Source of the DNA: Methylobacterium sp. UNC378MF
Lineage (GTDB): Bacteria > Pseudomonadota > Alphaproteobacteria > Rhizobiales > Beijerinckiaceae
Length of the DNA stretch: 64,000 nt
Direction of reading: 5' to 3'
NCBI RefSeq assembly: GCF_900103195.1
Contig: NZ_FMWU01000005.1
Span: 1-64,000 of the forward strand
Shown here piece by piece: positions 46,378 through 54,424 of the stretch (positions are counted from its first letter, which is position 1; each line of letters starts with the position of its first letter). The notes beneath the pieces are model-generated. The model did not search any database. It worked only from the letters and a program-made list of their open reading frames with translations, and had not been told where the DNA came from. A program made the translations under genes and the position numbers.

Positions 46378-47268
46378 CTATCGTCGCCCCGAGTGGAAGC
46401 GGTGACGCCAGCCCTCATTGAGCCTGCGCTCCTCCGCGCTCTCCTCCGGGACAGCGTCCAGATGCAGCAGGATCATCGCGAAGCCGTTCCGCTGAAGGTA
46501 CACCTGCTCGTGGAGGTCCGGTGCGCGAAGGTCGCGCTTCACATCGATCCAGAGATCGGGCCTGCACGCGGCGGTGTCGCTCGCGATGCTCGGCCGATGT
46601 GGACTGCTGTGATAGAGCGAACCTGTCGGAACCGGGCCGCCGACCGCGCAGATGATGGCGGGAAAGGAAAGGCTGCGGTAGCACCGCTGCACCCGGCCGT
46701 TGCCCGCCACGACGATGGCGATCCGCTCAGGATGGTGTTGCACGTAGGCCCGGGCCGCCGTCTCCTTTCCGACCGCGAAGTCGCGCGCGAGCACAAGGAC
46801 GTGCTGCAGATCGGGCCCGCGAAAGGCCGCCATGGCTCCTCGCAGCAGGTGCGGAGGCATCAGCATGAGAGTGGCGAAGCGGTTGGCCTCGACCTCCCTG
46901 CGTTGCCGCTGATCGCCCTCCTTCGCTGTGACGCGGAGCAGGTCGGAACTGTTGCACAGGAACCGGCCGGGCTGATCCGGGACGTGGTGCGCCATCAGGA
47001 GGTGGCCGAGTTCATGCGCGATGGTGAAGCGGCGCCGCGGTTCGCCCCCGCGCTTGGCGAGGATGGTGCCGTCAGACCGCTTCGCGTCGGTAACGAGGCC
47101 GCCCTCGAACTCGTCGGTGTCGTGGTCCTCGATCCGGCGGACGCCGAGTCGCGCGCACAGCTCTTGGATCGGCACGGGCACCGGAAGGTTCGGCTCGGCC
47201 TGTAGGATGCGTTTGACGAGCGCCTCCGGCGAGCCCGCATCCGCGAGGTCCATCCTGCTCACCGGCAT
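46378..47268 (-). CDS. ImmA/IrrE-family metallo-endopeptidase
   Basis: ATG 47268 (AAGGGG upstream), 296 residues. The zinc motif HELGHLLMAH lies at about 110, preceded by RRFTIAHE and followed by EVEANRFATLMLMPPHLL, the classical ImmA/IrrE arrangement. A C-terminal half of about 130 residues (from QHHPERIAIVVAGNGRV) is extra and unassigned. Such proteases cleave repressors in mobile elements or stress responses. No XRE-type repressor partner is next to it, which is unusual. Confidence 0.88.
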   Translation of the reverse strand: MPVSRMDLADAGSPEALVKRILQAEPNLPVPVPIQELCARLGVRRIEDHDTDEFEGGLVTDAKRSDGTILAKRGGEPRRRFTIAHELGHLLMAHHVPDQPGRFLCNSSDLLRVTAKEGDQRQRREVEANRFATLMLMPPHLLRGAMAAFRGPDLQHVLVLARDFAVGKETAARAYVQHHPERIAIVVAGNGRVQRCYRSLSFPAIICAVGGPVPTGSLYHSSPHRPSIASDTAACRPDLWIDVKRDLRAPDLHEQVYLQRNGFAMILLHLDAVPEESAEERRLNEGWRHRFHSGRR

Positions 47269-47307
47269 CCGCGCAGCCCCTTCCCGTCCCTGAGCCGATC
47301 CATCAGG

Positions 47308-47562
47308 GTGCCCCGCACCCGCGATCCCAAGATCGAAGGGTGGAGGGTTTGTGCAGGCGGTAACCCAACTGCGCCATCGCGAGCGACGGCCATACTGACG
47401 CGGCTCGGCGGCCACCACGATCCCGGCAACATCAGTGAGGCTGAGGTCGGAGCTGTGCTCGCCGAGCTGGCGCGGCGGCGAACGCCCGGTCGGGCAGCCT
47501 ATCTCAAGAGCGCGAGGCAGCGGAACCGAGGTCGGCTGATGAGGCTATGCAAGGCGGAGTAG
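47308..47562 (+). CDS. Hypothetical small protein (weak)
   Basis: 84 residues, with a plausible helical second half (ISEAEVGAVLAELARRR, AAYLKSARQRNRGRL). No family recognised, no convincing ribosome site, and it begins 40 bp from the divergent ImmA gene. Kept only because the reading frame is free of a better competitor. Confidence 0.28.
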   Translation: MPRTRDPKIEGWRVCAGGNPTAPSRATAILTRLGGHHDPGNISEAEVGAVLAELARRRTPGRAAYLKSARQRNRGRLMRLCKAE

Positions 47563-47787
47563 CGGGGTGCGCGAATCGAACTATTTTCTCCGCCGCGCAC
47601 CGCCGGATTGATCCTCGGCACCGATGTGCGCGACCGCGAACTCTATCAACGCACCCACCTGGGTCGCTTCATCACTGGTCACAGAAGGCTTGCTCGCAAC
47701 AAGGCCGGATGCGACCGCGTCCCCTATTTGAGGCATGCGTCCCCACGCTCGTTATGGTCAAGCTTGCGGCAAACGGGGAGATGGGCA

Positions 47788-48447
47788 GTGACCAAGTGCC
47801 AAAGTCCCAGAGCCCCCGAGCGGGGCCGCCAATCCGATCTCGCGCGCTTCCTTCGCCGCAGCGTGGCAGTCAGCCTGAGCGCGGCTGCGCTGGCGGGCTG
47901 CGCGACTCTTGCCCAGCCGGGACCGGGCGGACGGCTGAAGGGTAAGCTCATCGTGCAATGGGTAGGCGAGAACCGGTTTGCCTACCTGCCGGACCCGAAG
48001 GACCCGCTCACCTTCGTGACCACCGACAACCGAGCCATCATCCCGCAGCCGATGTACACCGATGGCGGCTCGATCCCGCCTATCCTCCAGCCCATCCCTG
48101 GCTTTTCGCCCTGGGGGTATGGACCGGCCTACATCGTTCACGACTGGCTGTTCGAGCAGCACCGCTGCGGCTATCCCGACGCGGACCAGATCAGCTTCGA
48201 CGACTCTGCGCGCATACTGGGCGAGGTGATCGACACGCTGATGCGCGAGGGCATGGTTCCGCAGAATCCCCAGGCGCGCGGGCTGATCGAGGCGGGGGTG
48301 CGGACATCCTTCGCGCGCCGGTTGTGGGACGCAGCTCCAACCGGGACAAACTGTCAGACGCCGGCCGTGGCGGGCCTACGCAAGGCTGCTCCCGAGGGGC
48401 CAACCGTTGTCCAGATCGACTTCTCACGCCCGCGGCGGTTCCGCTAG
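47788..48447 (+). CDS. DUF1353 lipoprotein
   Basis: GTG 47788 behind GGGAG is chosen over an upstream ATG; 219 residues. A lipoprotein signal ends LAGC (about residue 33). The DUF1353 core follows, with TDGGSIPPILQ, GPAYIVHDWLFEQ and the helical segment DDSARILGEVIDTLM. Family members occur in phages and bacteria and are thought to be phage tail or cell-wall related, but the role is not established. Confidence 0.85.
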   Translation: MTKCQSPRAPERGRQSDLARFLRRSVAVSLSAAALAGCATLAQPGPGGRLKGKLIVQWVGENRFAYLPDPKDPLTFVTTDNRAIIPQPMYTDGGSIPPILQPIPGFSPWGYGPAYIVHDWLFEQHRCGYPDADQISFDDSARILGEVIDTLMREGMVPQNPQARGLIEAGVRTSFARRLWDAAPTGTNCQTPAVAGLRKAAPEGPTVVQIDFSRPRRFR

Positions 48448-48803
48448 GCTCTGAAGCGGATCCGCGTGGCCGCCACGTGCCGGCTCTCAACCCGACTGCA
48501 CGCCGGATCCGCCTAGCGAGGCGGGGCGTCAGCCTTTGCGCGCGAGGCCATTGGCCGTCAACGTCCGAAACGGATCGGTACAAGCCGATTCACAATGTGG
48601 GTTATAAAGTGGGGTCAAGGCCTTGGTTGGGCCGATTTTCCTAATTGTATCAGTGGTTTCGGCCACTAAAGTGGCGGAGACGGAGGGAGCCTCCGCCATC
48701 GCTTCGTAAGTCGCTGGTGCCACAGGCAACATGCTGTTTTGTATAGCTTTTACCCATTCTCATGCTACAAAATTAGCTACAAAATCGGGGCTCGGAGCAG
48801 GCA
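48448..48803. other. Region between the lipoprotein and integrase genes
   Basis: No gene is supported. It holds the tRNA-Ser-like 18-bp motif at 48671-48688 and a short palindrome AGTGG-TTTCGG-CCACT just before it. AT content rises toward the integrase start. Confidence 0.5.
48671..48688 (-). other. Candidate attachment site: tRNA-Ser 3'-end-like sequence
   Basis: GTGGCGGAGACGGAGGGA is, on the minus strand, the usual acceptor and T-stem 3' strand of a bacterial tRNA-Ser gene (CCGTCTCCGCCA-type). The rest of a tRNA does not follow. It sits 115 bp before the integrase start, where an att core is expected. The intact tRNA and the second att copy are not found in this window. Confidence 0.45.
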
Positions 48804-50492
48804 GTGGCGGGTAAGGTTCGTCACCTTCTACATGCACGCGGGCGCTACTCGGCGCGCCTCGCTGTGCCGGAAGCACTACGCGGCATCGTCGGCAAGCGGG
48901 AGCTCCTACAGGCCCTCGGCGCTGACCGGGTCGCGGCCCTGCGCAAGCTGCCGAGTGCCGTGGCCGAAATGCAAGCAATTCTCGACGCCGCGCGTGCCAG
49001 GGCGAAGGAGGGGGAGGCGTCCCGCGCACCCGCGCGTCGCGGTCGCCCGCTCACAGCACAGCAGATGGCGCGGCAGCACTACCTTGCTCAGATCGAGCTC
49101 GATCAGGAGATCAGAGAGACCGACGAACGTGCGAGCCTGAACTTCATCGACGACATCCGGGTCGCCGACCTTAAACGCGCGATAAAAGGCGCGGCCACGA
49201 ATGCGGAGCTGGAATCCCTCGTGGGCCTCATCCTAGCGAAGTTCCGCTTGCATGGGCACACAGAGATCACGCCGGCCTCCCCCGAGTTCAGAAAGACGGC
49301 GATGGACCTCGCGATCGCAGAGCACGAAGCTCTAGCCGTTTCGGCGGCCCGCGATGATGGCGACCTCGCGGCAGCGACCACGAGCCCGCTCTTGATGGCA
49401 GAGCAGCCCCTAGCGCCGGTCTCGGTTTCGCCGCGCATTCTCGGGCCGCTCAGCGCCAAGCCCGTGAGTGAGATCGTTCCCCTTATGATGGCGGAGAAGA
49501 AGGCGCAGGCCGCAACCGCCTACGAATACGGCGTCGCCGTCCGTATGTTTGAGGAACACCTGGGCGAGTCCCGGCCGGTCTACACGATCACACGGCGCGA
49601 CGTGCTGTCTTACAAGGCGGCCCTCATGGACACCCCGGCCAACTACACGAAGCGCTTCCCCGATGCGACGTTGCCAGAGGCGATCAGGCGCAACAAAGCG
49701 CGGGCCATCCCCTTCCCAACGCTGAACGCCACGACAATCAACGACAAGTGGCTCGCCCGCATCCAGTCCATCTTCAAGTGGTGCGTGAACAACGACGTGC
49801 TGCCGGACAACCCGGCGGGCGGAGTCAAGGTCGACCAGATCGCTGGGACTGCCGCACCCCGCGTGCCGTTCACACCCGGTGACCTCGCCAAGATCTTCGC
49901 GCCGCCCCTTTTCGAGAACGGCGCTTCTCTGGGCGAGCGGCAGTGGGCGACGTTGATCGCGCTACACACCGGATTCCGGGCGAGCGAAATTGGGCAGCTC
50001 CGGCTGGATAGCGTGCGTCATGAGCGCGGCGTTCTCGCCTTCGCCGTTGAGGAGCAGGTGAAAACGCGCGGGTCAGTGCGCCTAACGCCAGTTCACTCAA
50101 CGCTGATCCGGCTCGGCATAGAGTGCCACATCGCAGCGCTACGGGCGGCCGGTGAGACGCATCTGTTCCCGGACTGGTATCGCAAGGCAACTGCCCTCCC
50201 GAAGTCGGGCGCCGACCGCGCGCGGAACATCCCCTACTCGCAGGTGCTGCCGCGCTGGTTCAATCGGACCTACCTGCCGAGCGTCGGGATCAACGACGAC
50301 CGAAAGGTCTTCCACTCATTCCGCCACACTTTGAAAACGGCCCTGTCTCGGGCGGGCGTGCCTCGCTCCATCAGCGACGACATCACGGGCCACGATGATC
50401 AGACAGCCGGCGGCAAATATGTGCATGAAACTTCAATTGAGGCCATGCGCGATGCCTTAGAGATGATCCGCCTCGATGGGTTTACGTTGTAG
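48804..50492 (+). CDS. Tyrosine-type site-specific integrase (DUF6538-type N-terminus)
   Basis: GTG start with GGAG at 7 nt; 562 residues. The N-terminus (RHLLHARGRYSARLAVPEALR) is the DUF6538 arm-binding type seen in alphaproteobacterial island integrases. A SAM-like core-binding domain (about 220-330) leads to the catalytic domain with Arg in HTGFRASEIGQL, His-Arg in HSFRHTLKT, His in GHDD and Tyr in GGKYVHE. All tetrad residues appear intact. It likely integrates the DNA to its right at the tRNA-like site 115 bp upstream. Confidence 0.92.
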   Translation: MAGKVRHLLHARGRYSARLAVPEALRGIVGKRELLQALGADRVAALRKLPSAVAEMQAILDAARARAKEGEASRAPARRGRPLTAQQMARQHYLAQIELDQEIRETDERASLNFIDDIRVADLKRAIKGAATNAELESLVGLILAKFRLHGHTEITPASPEFRKTAMDLAIAEHEALAVSAARDDGDLAAATTSPLLMAEQPLAPVSVSPRILGPLSAKPVSEIVPLMMAEKKAQAATAYEYGVAVRMFEEHLGESRPVYTITRRDVLSYKAALMDTPANYTKRFPDATLPEAIRRNKARAIPFPTLNATTINDKWLARIQSIFKWCVNNDVLPDNPAGGVKVDQIAGTAAPRVPFTPGDLAKIFAPPLFENGASLGERQWATLIALHTGFRASEIGQLRLDSVRHERGVLAFAVEEQVKTRGSVRLTPVHSTLIRLGIECHIAALRAAGETHLFPDWYRKATALPKSGADRARNIPYSQVLPRWFNRTYLPSVGINDDRKVFHSFRHTLKTALSRAGVPRSISDDITGHDDQTAGGKYVHETSIEAMRDALEMIRLDGFTL

Positions 50493-50678
50493 CGTTCACA
50501 TAAAAAATATTATATCTTAGATTGTGATCTATAATTTCTTTGTAATCTGTAAATTCTGTGATTTGCGAGCGAGCAACAGTTCGCGCTGTTACTTGAGATG
50601 AGCGCCGAGAGCTGCGCGTCGCATCGAAGTCCTAGAGATTTGGCGTGATCTTGGAGGCTATGCCTCGGGTCTCCTCTC

Positions 50679-50755
50679 TACTCCCGGATCCATCCTTGGG
50701 AGACCAGGCACTCTCTACCCCGATGAGCGGTCGAGCGAAGCTCCCGACCTTGGGA
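50679..50755. repeat. Intergenic repeat copy A
   Basis: Shares with copies B and C the order CTCCCGG...CTTGGGAG...GCTCCCGAC.TTGGG, with GGGAG/CTCCC arms able to form two hairpins. It lies 3' of the minus-strand LprI-like gene. Confidence 0.6.
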
Positions 50756-50773
50756 CGAGGTAAGTGCCCGCCC

Positions 50774-51337
50774 TTACTGCCTTGGATCGTAGCGACGGTG
50801 CAGCTCCGCGGTGCGTGACAGGGTATGTCCCAACTGGCAGGCGACGGTTGCCGGACCCAGCCCAGATCCGTCACGCCATTCGTCGCCTATCAGATTGTTG
50901 CAATCGGCCTCGCGGAAGTGGAGCCAAGCCTGCTGCGCCCGCTTGAGGTCCCCGCGCCAATCAAGCTTTGGCCCGAAGTTCGGACGGTCGTTCTTGGCAA
51001 TTGCCTTCAGGGCGAGAGCATAGGCTTCGTTGAGCTTCTTATCGGCGAGCTGGAGGGCACGTTCGAGACAGGCGCCTTGACCTCTTATGAAGATTTCGCT
51101 GCAAGCCGTGTCCAGTGCCTTCGCGTTACTCGCGTAAGATTTCGACAGCACGGCCTCCGCGCTCTCACCTTGCTGGTTCAAGCACTTCATGACCTGGTCG
51201 TCATCCATCTCGCCACTGCACGGCTCAGATACTGTGGCGCTTCCCGCGCCTTCGGCATCAGCGCGTGGCTGCGCCTGAGCTCCGACGATCAAGCCAAGCG
51301 AAAGCATGCCGGCGCAAAACAACACTCGCATCATCAT
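50774..51337 (-). CDS. Secreted LprI/DUF1311-type protein
   Basis: Three ATGs in a row (51337, 51334, 51331) open the gene; 187 residues from the first. A signal peptide ends VGAQAQ. The mature part has four or more Cys and the DUF1311 motif AQQAWLHFREADC, known from lysozyme-inhibitor LprI N-terminal domains. Family members protect the envelope or have unknown roles. It is the last gene of the minus-strand run from parA. Confidence 0.8.
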   Translation of the reverse strand: MMMRVLFCAGMLSLGLIVGAQAQPRADAEGAGSATVSEPCSGEMDDDQVMKCLNQQGESAEAVLSKSYASNAKALDTACSEIFIRGQGACLERALQLADKKLNEAYALALKAIAKNDRPNFGPKLDWRGDLKRAQQAWLHFREADCNNLIGDEWRDGSGLGPATVACQLGHTLSRTAELHRRYDPRQ

Positions 51338-51478
51338 GCTCTTCAGCTCGGAGACGAGGACAGCGCTCATTGGCGATGGATCGAAGCTGATCCACCCAAG
51401 GCCTGCCTATCCCGCAGAGGTCAGATTGTTGGTGCGAGACGGCACTCAGCTTCGCGCCGCCGGATGCTCGGTATGAGA

Positions 51479-51550
51479 TACTCCCGGTTCGATTCTTGGG
51501 AGACGCGCCTACACCAGGTGAACGGTCCAGCAACGCTCCCGACATTGGGT
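51479..51550. repeat. Intergenic repeat copy B
   Basis: About 70% alike to copy A over some 75 bp by eye, same orientation, immediately 3' of arr. Contains CTCCCGGTTCGATTCTTGGG and GCTCCCGACATTGGG. Confidence 0.6.
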
Positions 51551-51567
51551 CTCTCGCTCAGTATAGG

Positions 51568-51990
51568 TCAGTTGATAATCTCGCCCCGTTCTTCTGGGCG
51601 CCGCGCGATCAGCCGTTCTCTCCACATCTGCAACGCCTCGGGCGTCAATCTCGTCCAGTGTGTGATCTCGCCAATGATCTTGAGCGGGGCGCGGCTGCGA
51701 TACGAGCGGGTGGGATTGCCGGGGAACTTCTTGTCGGTCACGTTCGGGTCGTTCTCGAATGGCCCGGTCGGCTCCACCGCATAAACGCGCGGGATTGCGT
51801 CGCCTCCGATGAGTTCCGCCGCGAGTTCGGCGGCGAGCCCCGCACCGTCCACACGGGAGGTAAAGTAGATGTGGTTCATCACCACGTCGGGACGATAGTT
51901 CGATCGGTATCCCGCGATGAGGAAATCACCGACGTATAGCTTCGCGATCGTGCCGTGAAAGAACGGCCCCTCGTCCAGCGCCTCGGTCAT
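51568..51990 (-). CDS. arr: Rifampin ADP-ribosyltransferase (Arr)
   Basis: 140 residues, the usual Arr length. It has GPFFHGTIA (catalytic His), MNHIYFTS (Tyr), and VEPTGPFENDPN followed by KKFPGNPTRSYRS (Asp). This is the full Arr signature. The enzyme moves ADP-ribose from NAD to rifamycins, inactivating them, in the cytoplasm. Its place in an island, between two intergenic repeats, recalls arr genes carried as mobile cassettes elsewhere. Whether it confers resistance here cannot be told from sequence. Confidence 0.93.
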   Translation of the reverse strand: MTEALDEGPFFHGTIAKLYVGDFLIAGYRSNYRPDVVMNHIYFTSRVDGAGLAAELAAELIGGDAIPRVYAVEPTGPFENDPNVTDKKFPGNPTRSYRSRAPLKIIGEITHWTRLTPEALQMWRERLIARRPEERGEIIN

Positions 51991-52000
51991 CGTCGTCCTT

Positions 52001-52045
52001 ACCTTGGGAGGCCGCTTCTAGCCGGCGGGCCACGCTCCCGACCCC
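52001..52045. repeat. Intergenic repeat copy C (short)
   Basis: ACCTTGGGAGGCCGC and CACGCTCCCGACCCC keep the two outer blocks of copies A and B, with a shorter middle. It lies between the secreted-protein stop and the arr start and includes the arr leader. Confidence 0.45.
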
Positions 52046-52050
52046 GGACC

Positions 52051-52395
52051 TCAGTAGCGGAACTCTTTCTGGGGCGGCGGCCTATCTCGGTCGCTAGGTG
52101 CAAACGTCAGACAGTTCGCCAAGCGGCTGTAGAAGCGCTCCACTGTAGCATCTGTCTTAGAGATGCATGTGCGTTGGTCTACCTCGGCAGCATCACCCCA
52201 CTGTGTTTTCAGGAGGTCATACCACCTCTGCTCGTTCTCCAGGCAGTATGAAAACCGACCCTCGGAGTTGGCTTGGTTCTCCGGCCGCAATGAGTAGCGC
52301 TTGCAGACGGCAGCCACGTTTACCTGAGGGAGTGGCTCTGCGAGCACGGGGCCGGCAGTAAGAATGAGAGCGACGGCAGCGAAAGCGGATCTCAT
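52051..52395 (-). CDS. Small secreted Cys-containing protein, unknown
   Basis: 114 residues with a clear signal peptide (about 1-19, ending VLAEP). The mature part has four Cys (two likely disulfides) and a Pro-rich basic tail. No family recognised. Its start overlaps the previous stop by ATGA, so it is coupled to the 71-residue gene upstream. Confidence 0.7.
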   Translation of the reverse strand: MRSAFAAVALILTAGPVLAEPLPQVNVAAVCKRYSLRPENQANSEGRFSYCLENEQRWYDLLKTQWGDAAEVDQRTCISKTDATVERFYSRLANCLTFAPSDRDRPPPQKEFRY

Positions 52396-52607
52396 AGGCC
52401 CTTGGGTCCAATATGCGGGAGATTGGCCTTGGCGCGCTGCATGTCGTTACGCGCCATCTCATCGAGCTGGAACTCCCGCAGCAGCACGCCCATGGCGCGT
52501 GCTACCAGCACCTCGACCTCGATACCCTTGGCACGCGCCTCTGCGATCGCCGTCGCGCGCTCCTCGGGCGTCATGATCGCCAGGACCTCGCGCGCGCCCT
52601 TGAGCAC
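52392..52607 (-). CDS. Small cytoplasmic helical protein, unknown
   Basis: 71 residues, mostly helical and charged (MTPEERATAIAEARAKG). No transmembrane or signal segment. It overlaps the next gene by 4 nt. Possibly a DNA- or protein-binding accessory of the island; no family identified. Confidence 0.6.
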   Translation of the reverse strand: MLKGAREVLAIMTPEERATAIAEARAKGIEVEVLVARAMGVLLREFQLDEMARNDMQRAKANLPHIGPKGL

Positions 52608-52648
52608 GTCTTAGAGCCTGTGGTGCTCGAGGAGGTCGTAGGGCTCGC

Positions 52649-52858
52649 TCAATGCAGCACTCCGTCTCCGCGCAGCAGCTCGTCGATGTGGAGCTCCACG
52701 TTCAAGGCTGCATGCTCCAAGGCCTCCTCCAGGGTAAGCCCCGATTGGTGCGCTCTGGAGTCCATCTCCCCAAGCTCGACGTTGCTAAGCCGGCAGCCCA
52801 GACGATCCTCGAGGTCTTGGAGATCCTCGTTGTAGATAAGGCGCTCTCTGTAGGTCAC
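52649..52858 (-). CDS. Small acidic helical protein, paralogue of its upstream neighbour
   Basis: GTG 52858 gives 69 residues starting VTYRERLIYNEDLQDLEDRLG. The gene upstream starts VTYRERLALSEAFHEFEDLTG and is the same length, so they are tandem duplicates. Charged helices dominate; no known domain. Confidence 0.65.
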   Translation of the reverse strand: MTYRERLIYNEDLQDLEDRLGCRLSNVELGEMDSRAHQSGLTLEEALEHAALNVELHIDELLRGDGVLH

Positions 52859-52924
52859 TGCGGGCACTCCGAAGAGTGGACCCCCTACGGGCCAACACCG
52901 CGGATCCACTACCGGGTCCCGCAC

Positions 52925-53134
52925 TCAGTGCTTGGTCACGTTCTCGCTCCGGAGCTCGGCTTGCGCCGTCTTGACCCGGTCGAGCGAGCGCTCGAAGTAG
53001 GCGCTCATGGAAAGGCCCTCGATTTGGGCCTGCTCCTCGAAGGCTTCGAGCTCGGCCTCCGACAGGTGCAGGCCGGTGAGGTCCTCGAACTCGTGAAAGG
53101 CCTCGGAGAGCGCGAGGCGCTCCCGGTAGGTCAC
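52925..53134 (-). CDS. Small acidic helical protein, paralogue of its downstream neighbour
   Basis: GTG start with AAGGGAG upstream; 69 residues with LSEAELEAFEEQAQIEGLSMSA, which could be a ribbon-helix-like or helix-hairpin fold. Shares the TYRERL...FED.(T/L)G pattern with the following gene. Part of the parA run. Confidence 0.65.
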   Translation of the reverse strand: MTYRERLALSEAFHEFEDLTGLHLSEAELEAFEEQAQIEGLSMSAYFERSLDRVKTAQAELRSENVTKH

Positions 53135-53153
53135 GGCAGATCTCCCTTGGGTC

Positions 53154-53420
53154 CTACACGTCGGGCACCGGGAAGTTGTTGCAGTAGAAAGCCCACCTGG
53201 CGAGGAGAAGGTCCTTCTGCTTCATCTTCCGCTTGGCCGCCTTGAGCCGGAACGCCTCGAGTTGCTCCCGTGTGACCTTGAACGACATGTCGAACCACAG
53301 CTTGCCGTCGGCCGCGGCCATGTTCTGGGGCGCCTCGTCGCGCTTGGGCACGGCATGGCCGATACGACCTTTCGGCTTCTCGTCCTTGGGAGGGGGCGGC
53401 TGCGCGGAGAGGCGGCTCAT
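53154..53420 (-). CDS. Small basic protein coupled to ParA (possible partition partner)
   Basis: 88 residues: a Pro/Lys-rich disordered N-terminus then FDMSFKVTREQLEAFRLKAAKRKMKQKDLL, a beta-strand plus two helices resembling ribbon-helix-helix or ParG-like DNA binders. The start overlaps the parA stop (ATGA). By position it could be the centromere-binding partner; fold and role are inference. Confidence 0.65.
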   Translation of the reverse strand: MSRLSAQPPPPKDEKPKGRIGHAVPKRDEAPQNMAAADGKLWFDMSFKVTREQLEAFRLKAAKRKMKQKDLLLARWAFYCNNFPVPDV

Positions 53421-54064
53421 TTCTTGGTCTCTGCGAGCTCGGTGAAGCGGTCGATGATCTCTTGGGCGAGCGCGTCGGCCCGCTCGTTCAGGCTGGGATA
53501 CTGGCTCTCGTTGATCGCGCGGCCGCCGTTCTGAGCGAGCTGGTAGCCGGTTTTGTGCGGCAGATCGGTCGCCGCGCAGCGGTAGCCGGCCGCCTCGACG
53601 TAGCCCTTGGCGTCGGCGACCGAGGCGGCGCTGTCGAGCGTTTTGTTCAGGACGAACAGGATGTCGGCCCGCTCGACGCCGCGGCTCAGGAGCTCGTGGG
53701 CGAACTTCACCTGCGGCTCCAGGTCGTCGAGCGTCACGCCGGCCGGGACGAGGATCATGTCACTCTCCCGGGCGATCTCAAGCGTAACCGAGTCGAAGTT
53801 GGGCTTCCCGTCGAACACCATCAGGTCGTATTGGGTCTGCTGTGTCAGCGCCTTCCTGACATTCGCGAACGCCTCGGCCGGCACCTTGGGCTGCACCCCT
53901 GCGGCCATCCGCAGCCTGGCCCACCCCACGTTGGCAAGCTGTTTGGTATGGAAGTCGGCAAGCTTTACGCGCCAGCCAACGCCTGCGTAGGCAGTAGCCA
54001 TCAGCCGGGCGATCGTGGATTTCCCCACGCCTCCCTTCTGGGAGAGCACAGCGAGGGTCTTCAC
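53417..54064 (-). CDS. ParA/MinD-family partition ATPase
   Basis: GTG 54064 begins KTLAVLSQKGGVGKST (deviant Walker A), so the longer upstream frame is excluded. 215 residues. The second switch reads LADFHTKQLA rather than the usual DxDPQ; later FDGKPNFD and MILVPAGVTLDDLEPQ follow the family. It is a short ParA without an N-terminal HTH, the plasmid/phage-type. It heads a run of eight same-strand genes. It suggests the element is or was a plasmid-like replicon or uses ParA for stability. Confidence 0.9.
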   Translation of the reverse strand: MKTLAVLSQKGGVGKSTIARLMATAYAGVGWRVKLADFHTKQLANVGWARLRMAAGVQPKVPAEAFANVRKALTQQTQYDLMVFDGKPNFDSVTLEIARESDMILVPAGVTLDDLEPQVKFAHELLSRGVERADILFVLNKTLDSAASVADAKGYVEAAGYRCAATDLPHKTGYQLAQNGGRAINESQYPSLNERADALAQEIIDRFTELAETKK

Positions 54065-54229
54065 GGGTGAACTCGCGCTTGGGCGTAGACGATCATGCTC
54101 GCATACGCCCCTCATACGTTCACGAGCCGTTAACCGCTACGGGAACACAGGGCGAACTCGTAGCGGGAACCAACCACCTCGGCCCGGCCTATCCTTGATG
54201 ACCACCCGCGCAACCAGCGGAGGGACATC

Positions 54230-54415
54230 ATGAAGAAGGCATCAGGATTAGGTCTGGGCACACGGATCGCCATCGCGTCGATCTTGCTCCCGTGTGGGAT
54301 CGCCGTGTTCTACATCGGGGTCGAGACCCTGTGGCCGTCGCATCAGGCGCTCCAGCTCTCGTATCAGACCAACGGCTCGCTCAACACGGTCGGCACGGTG
54401 CTGCCGGCGCCCTGA
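54230..54415 (+). CDS. Small single-pass membrane protein
   Basis: ATG preceded by CGGAGGGACATC, an excellent ribosome site. 61 residues with one hydrophobic helix (about 12-33) and a polar C-terminus likely outside. No family recognised. Divergent from parA. Confidence 0.65.
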   Translation: MKKASGLGLGTRIAIASILLPCGIAVFYIGVETLWPSHQALQLSYQTNGSLNTVGTVLPAP

Positions 54416-54424
54416 CGTTTACGA

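Noticed and set aside
47560..47610. tRNA-like GCGCGAATCGAAC sequence
   Set aside because: Checked as a T-arm on the minus strand; stem pairing fails and no anticodon or acceptor arms can be formed.
51481..51502. T-arm-like CCCGGTTCGATTCTTGGG in repeat B
   Set aside because: The TTCGATT loop looks like tRNA, but the sister repeat A lacks it and no other tRNA arms are present.
52665..52680. CTCCGTCTCCGC as a second att copy
   Set aside because: Only about 12 bp match the candidate att site, and it lies inside the 3' end of a coding region; chance is likely.
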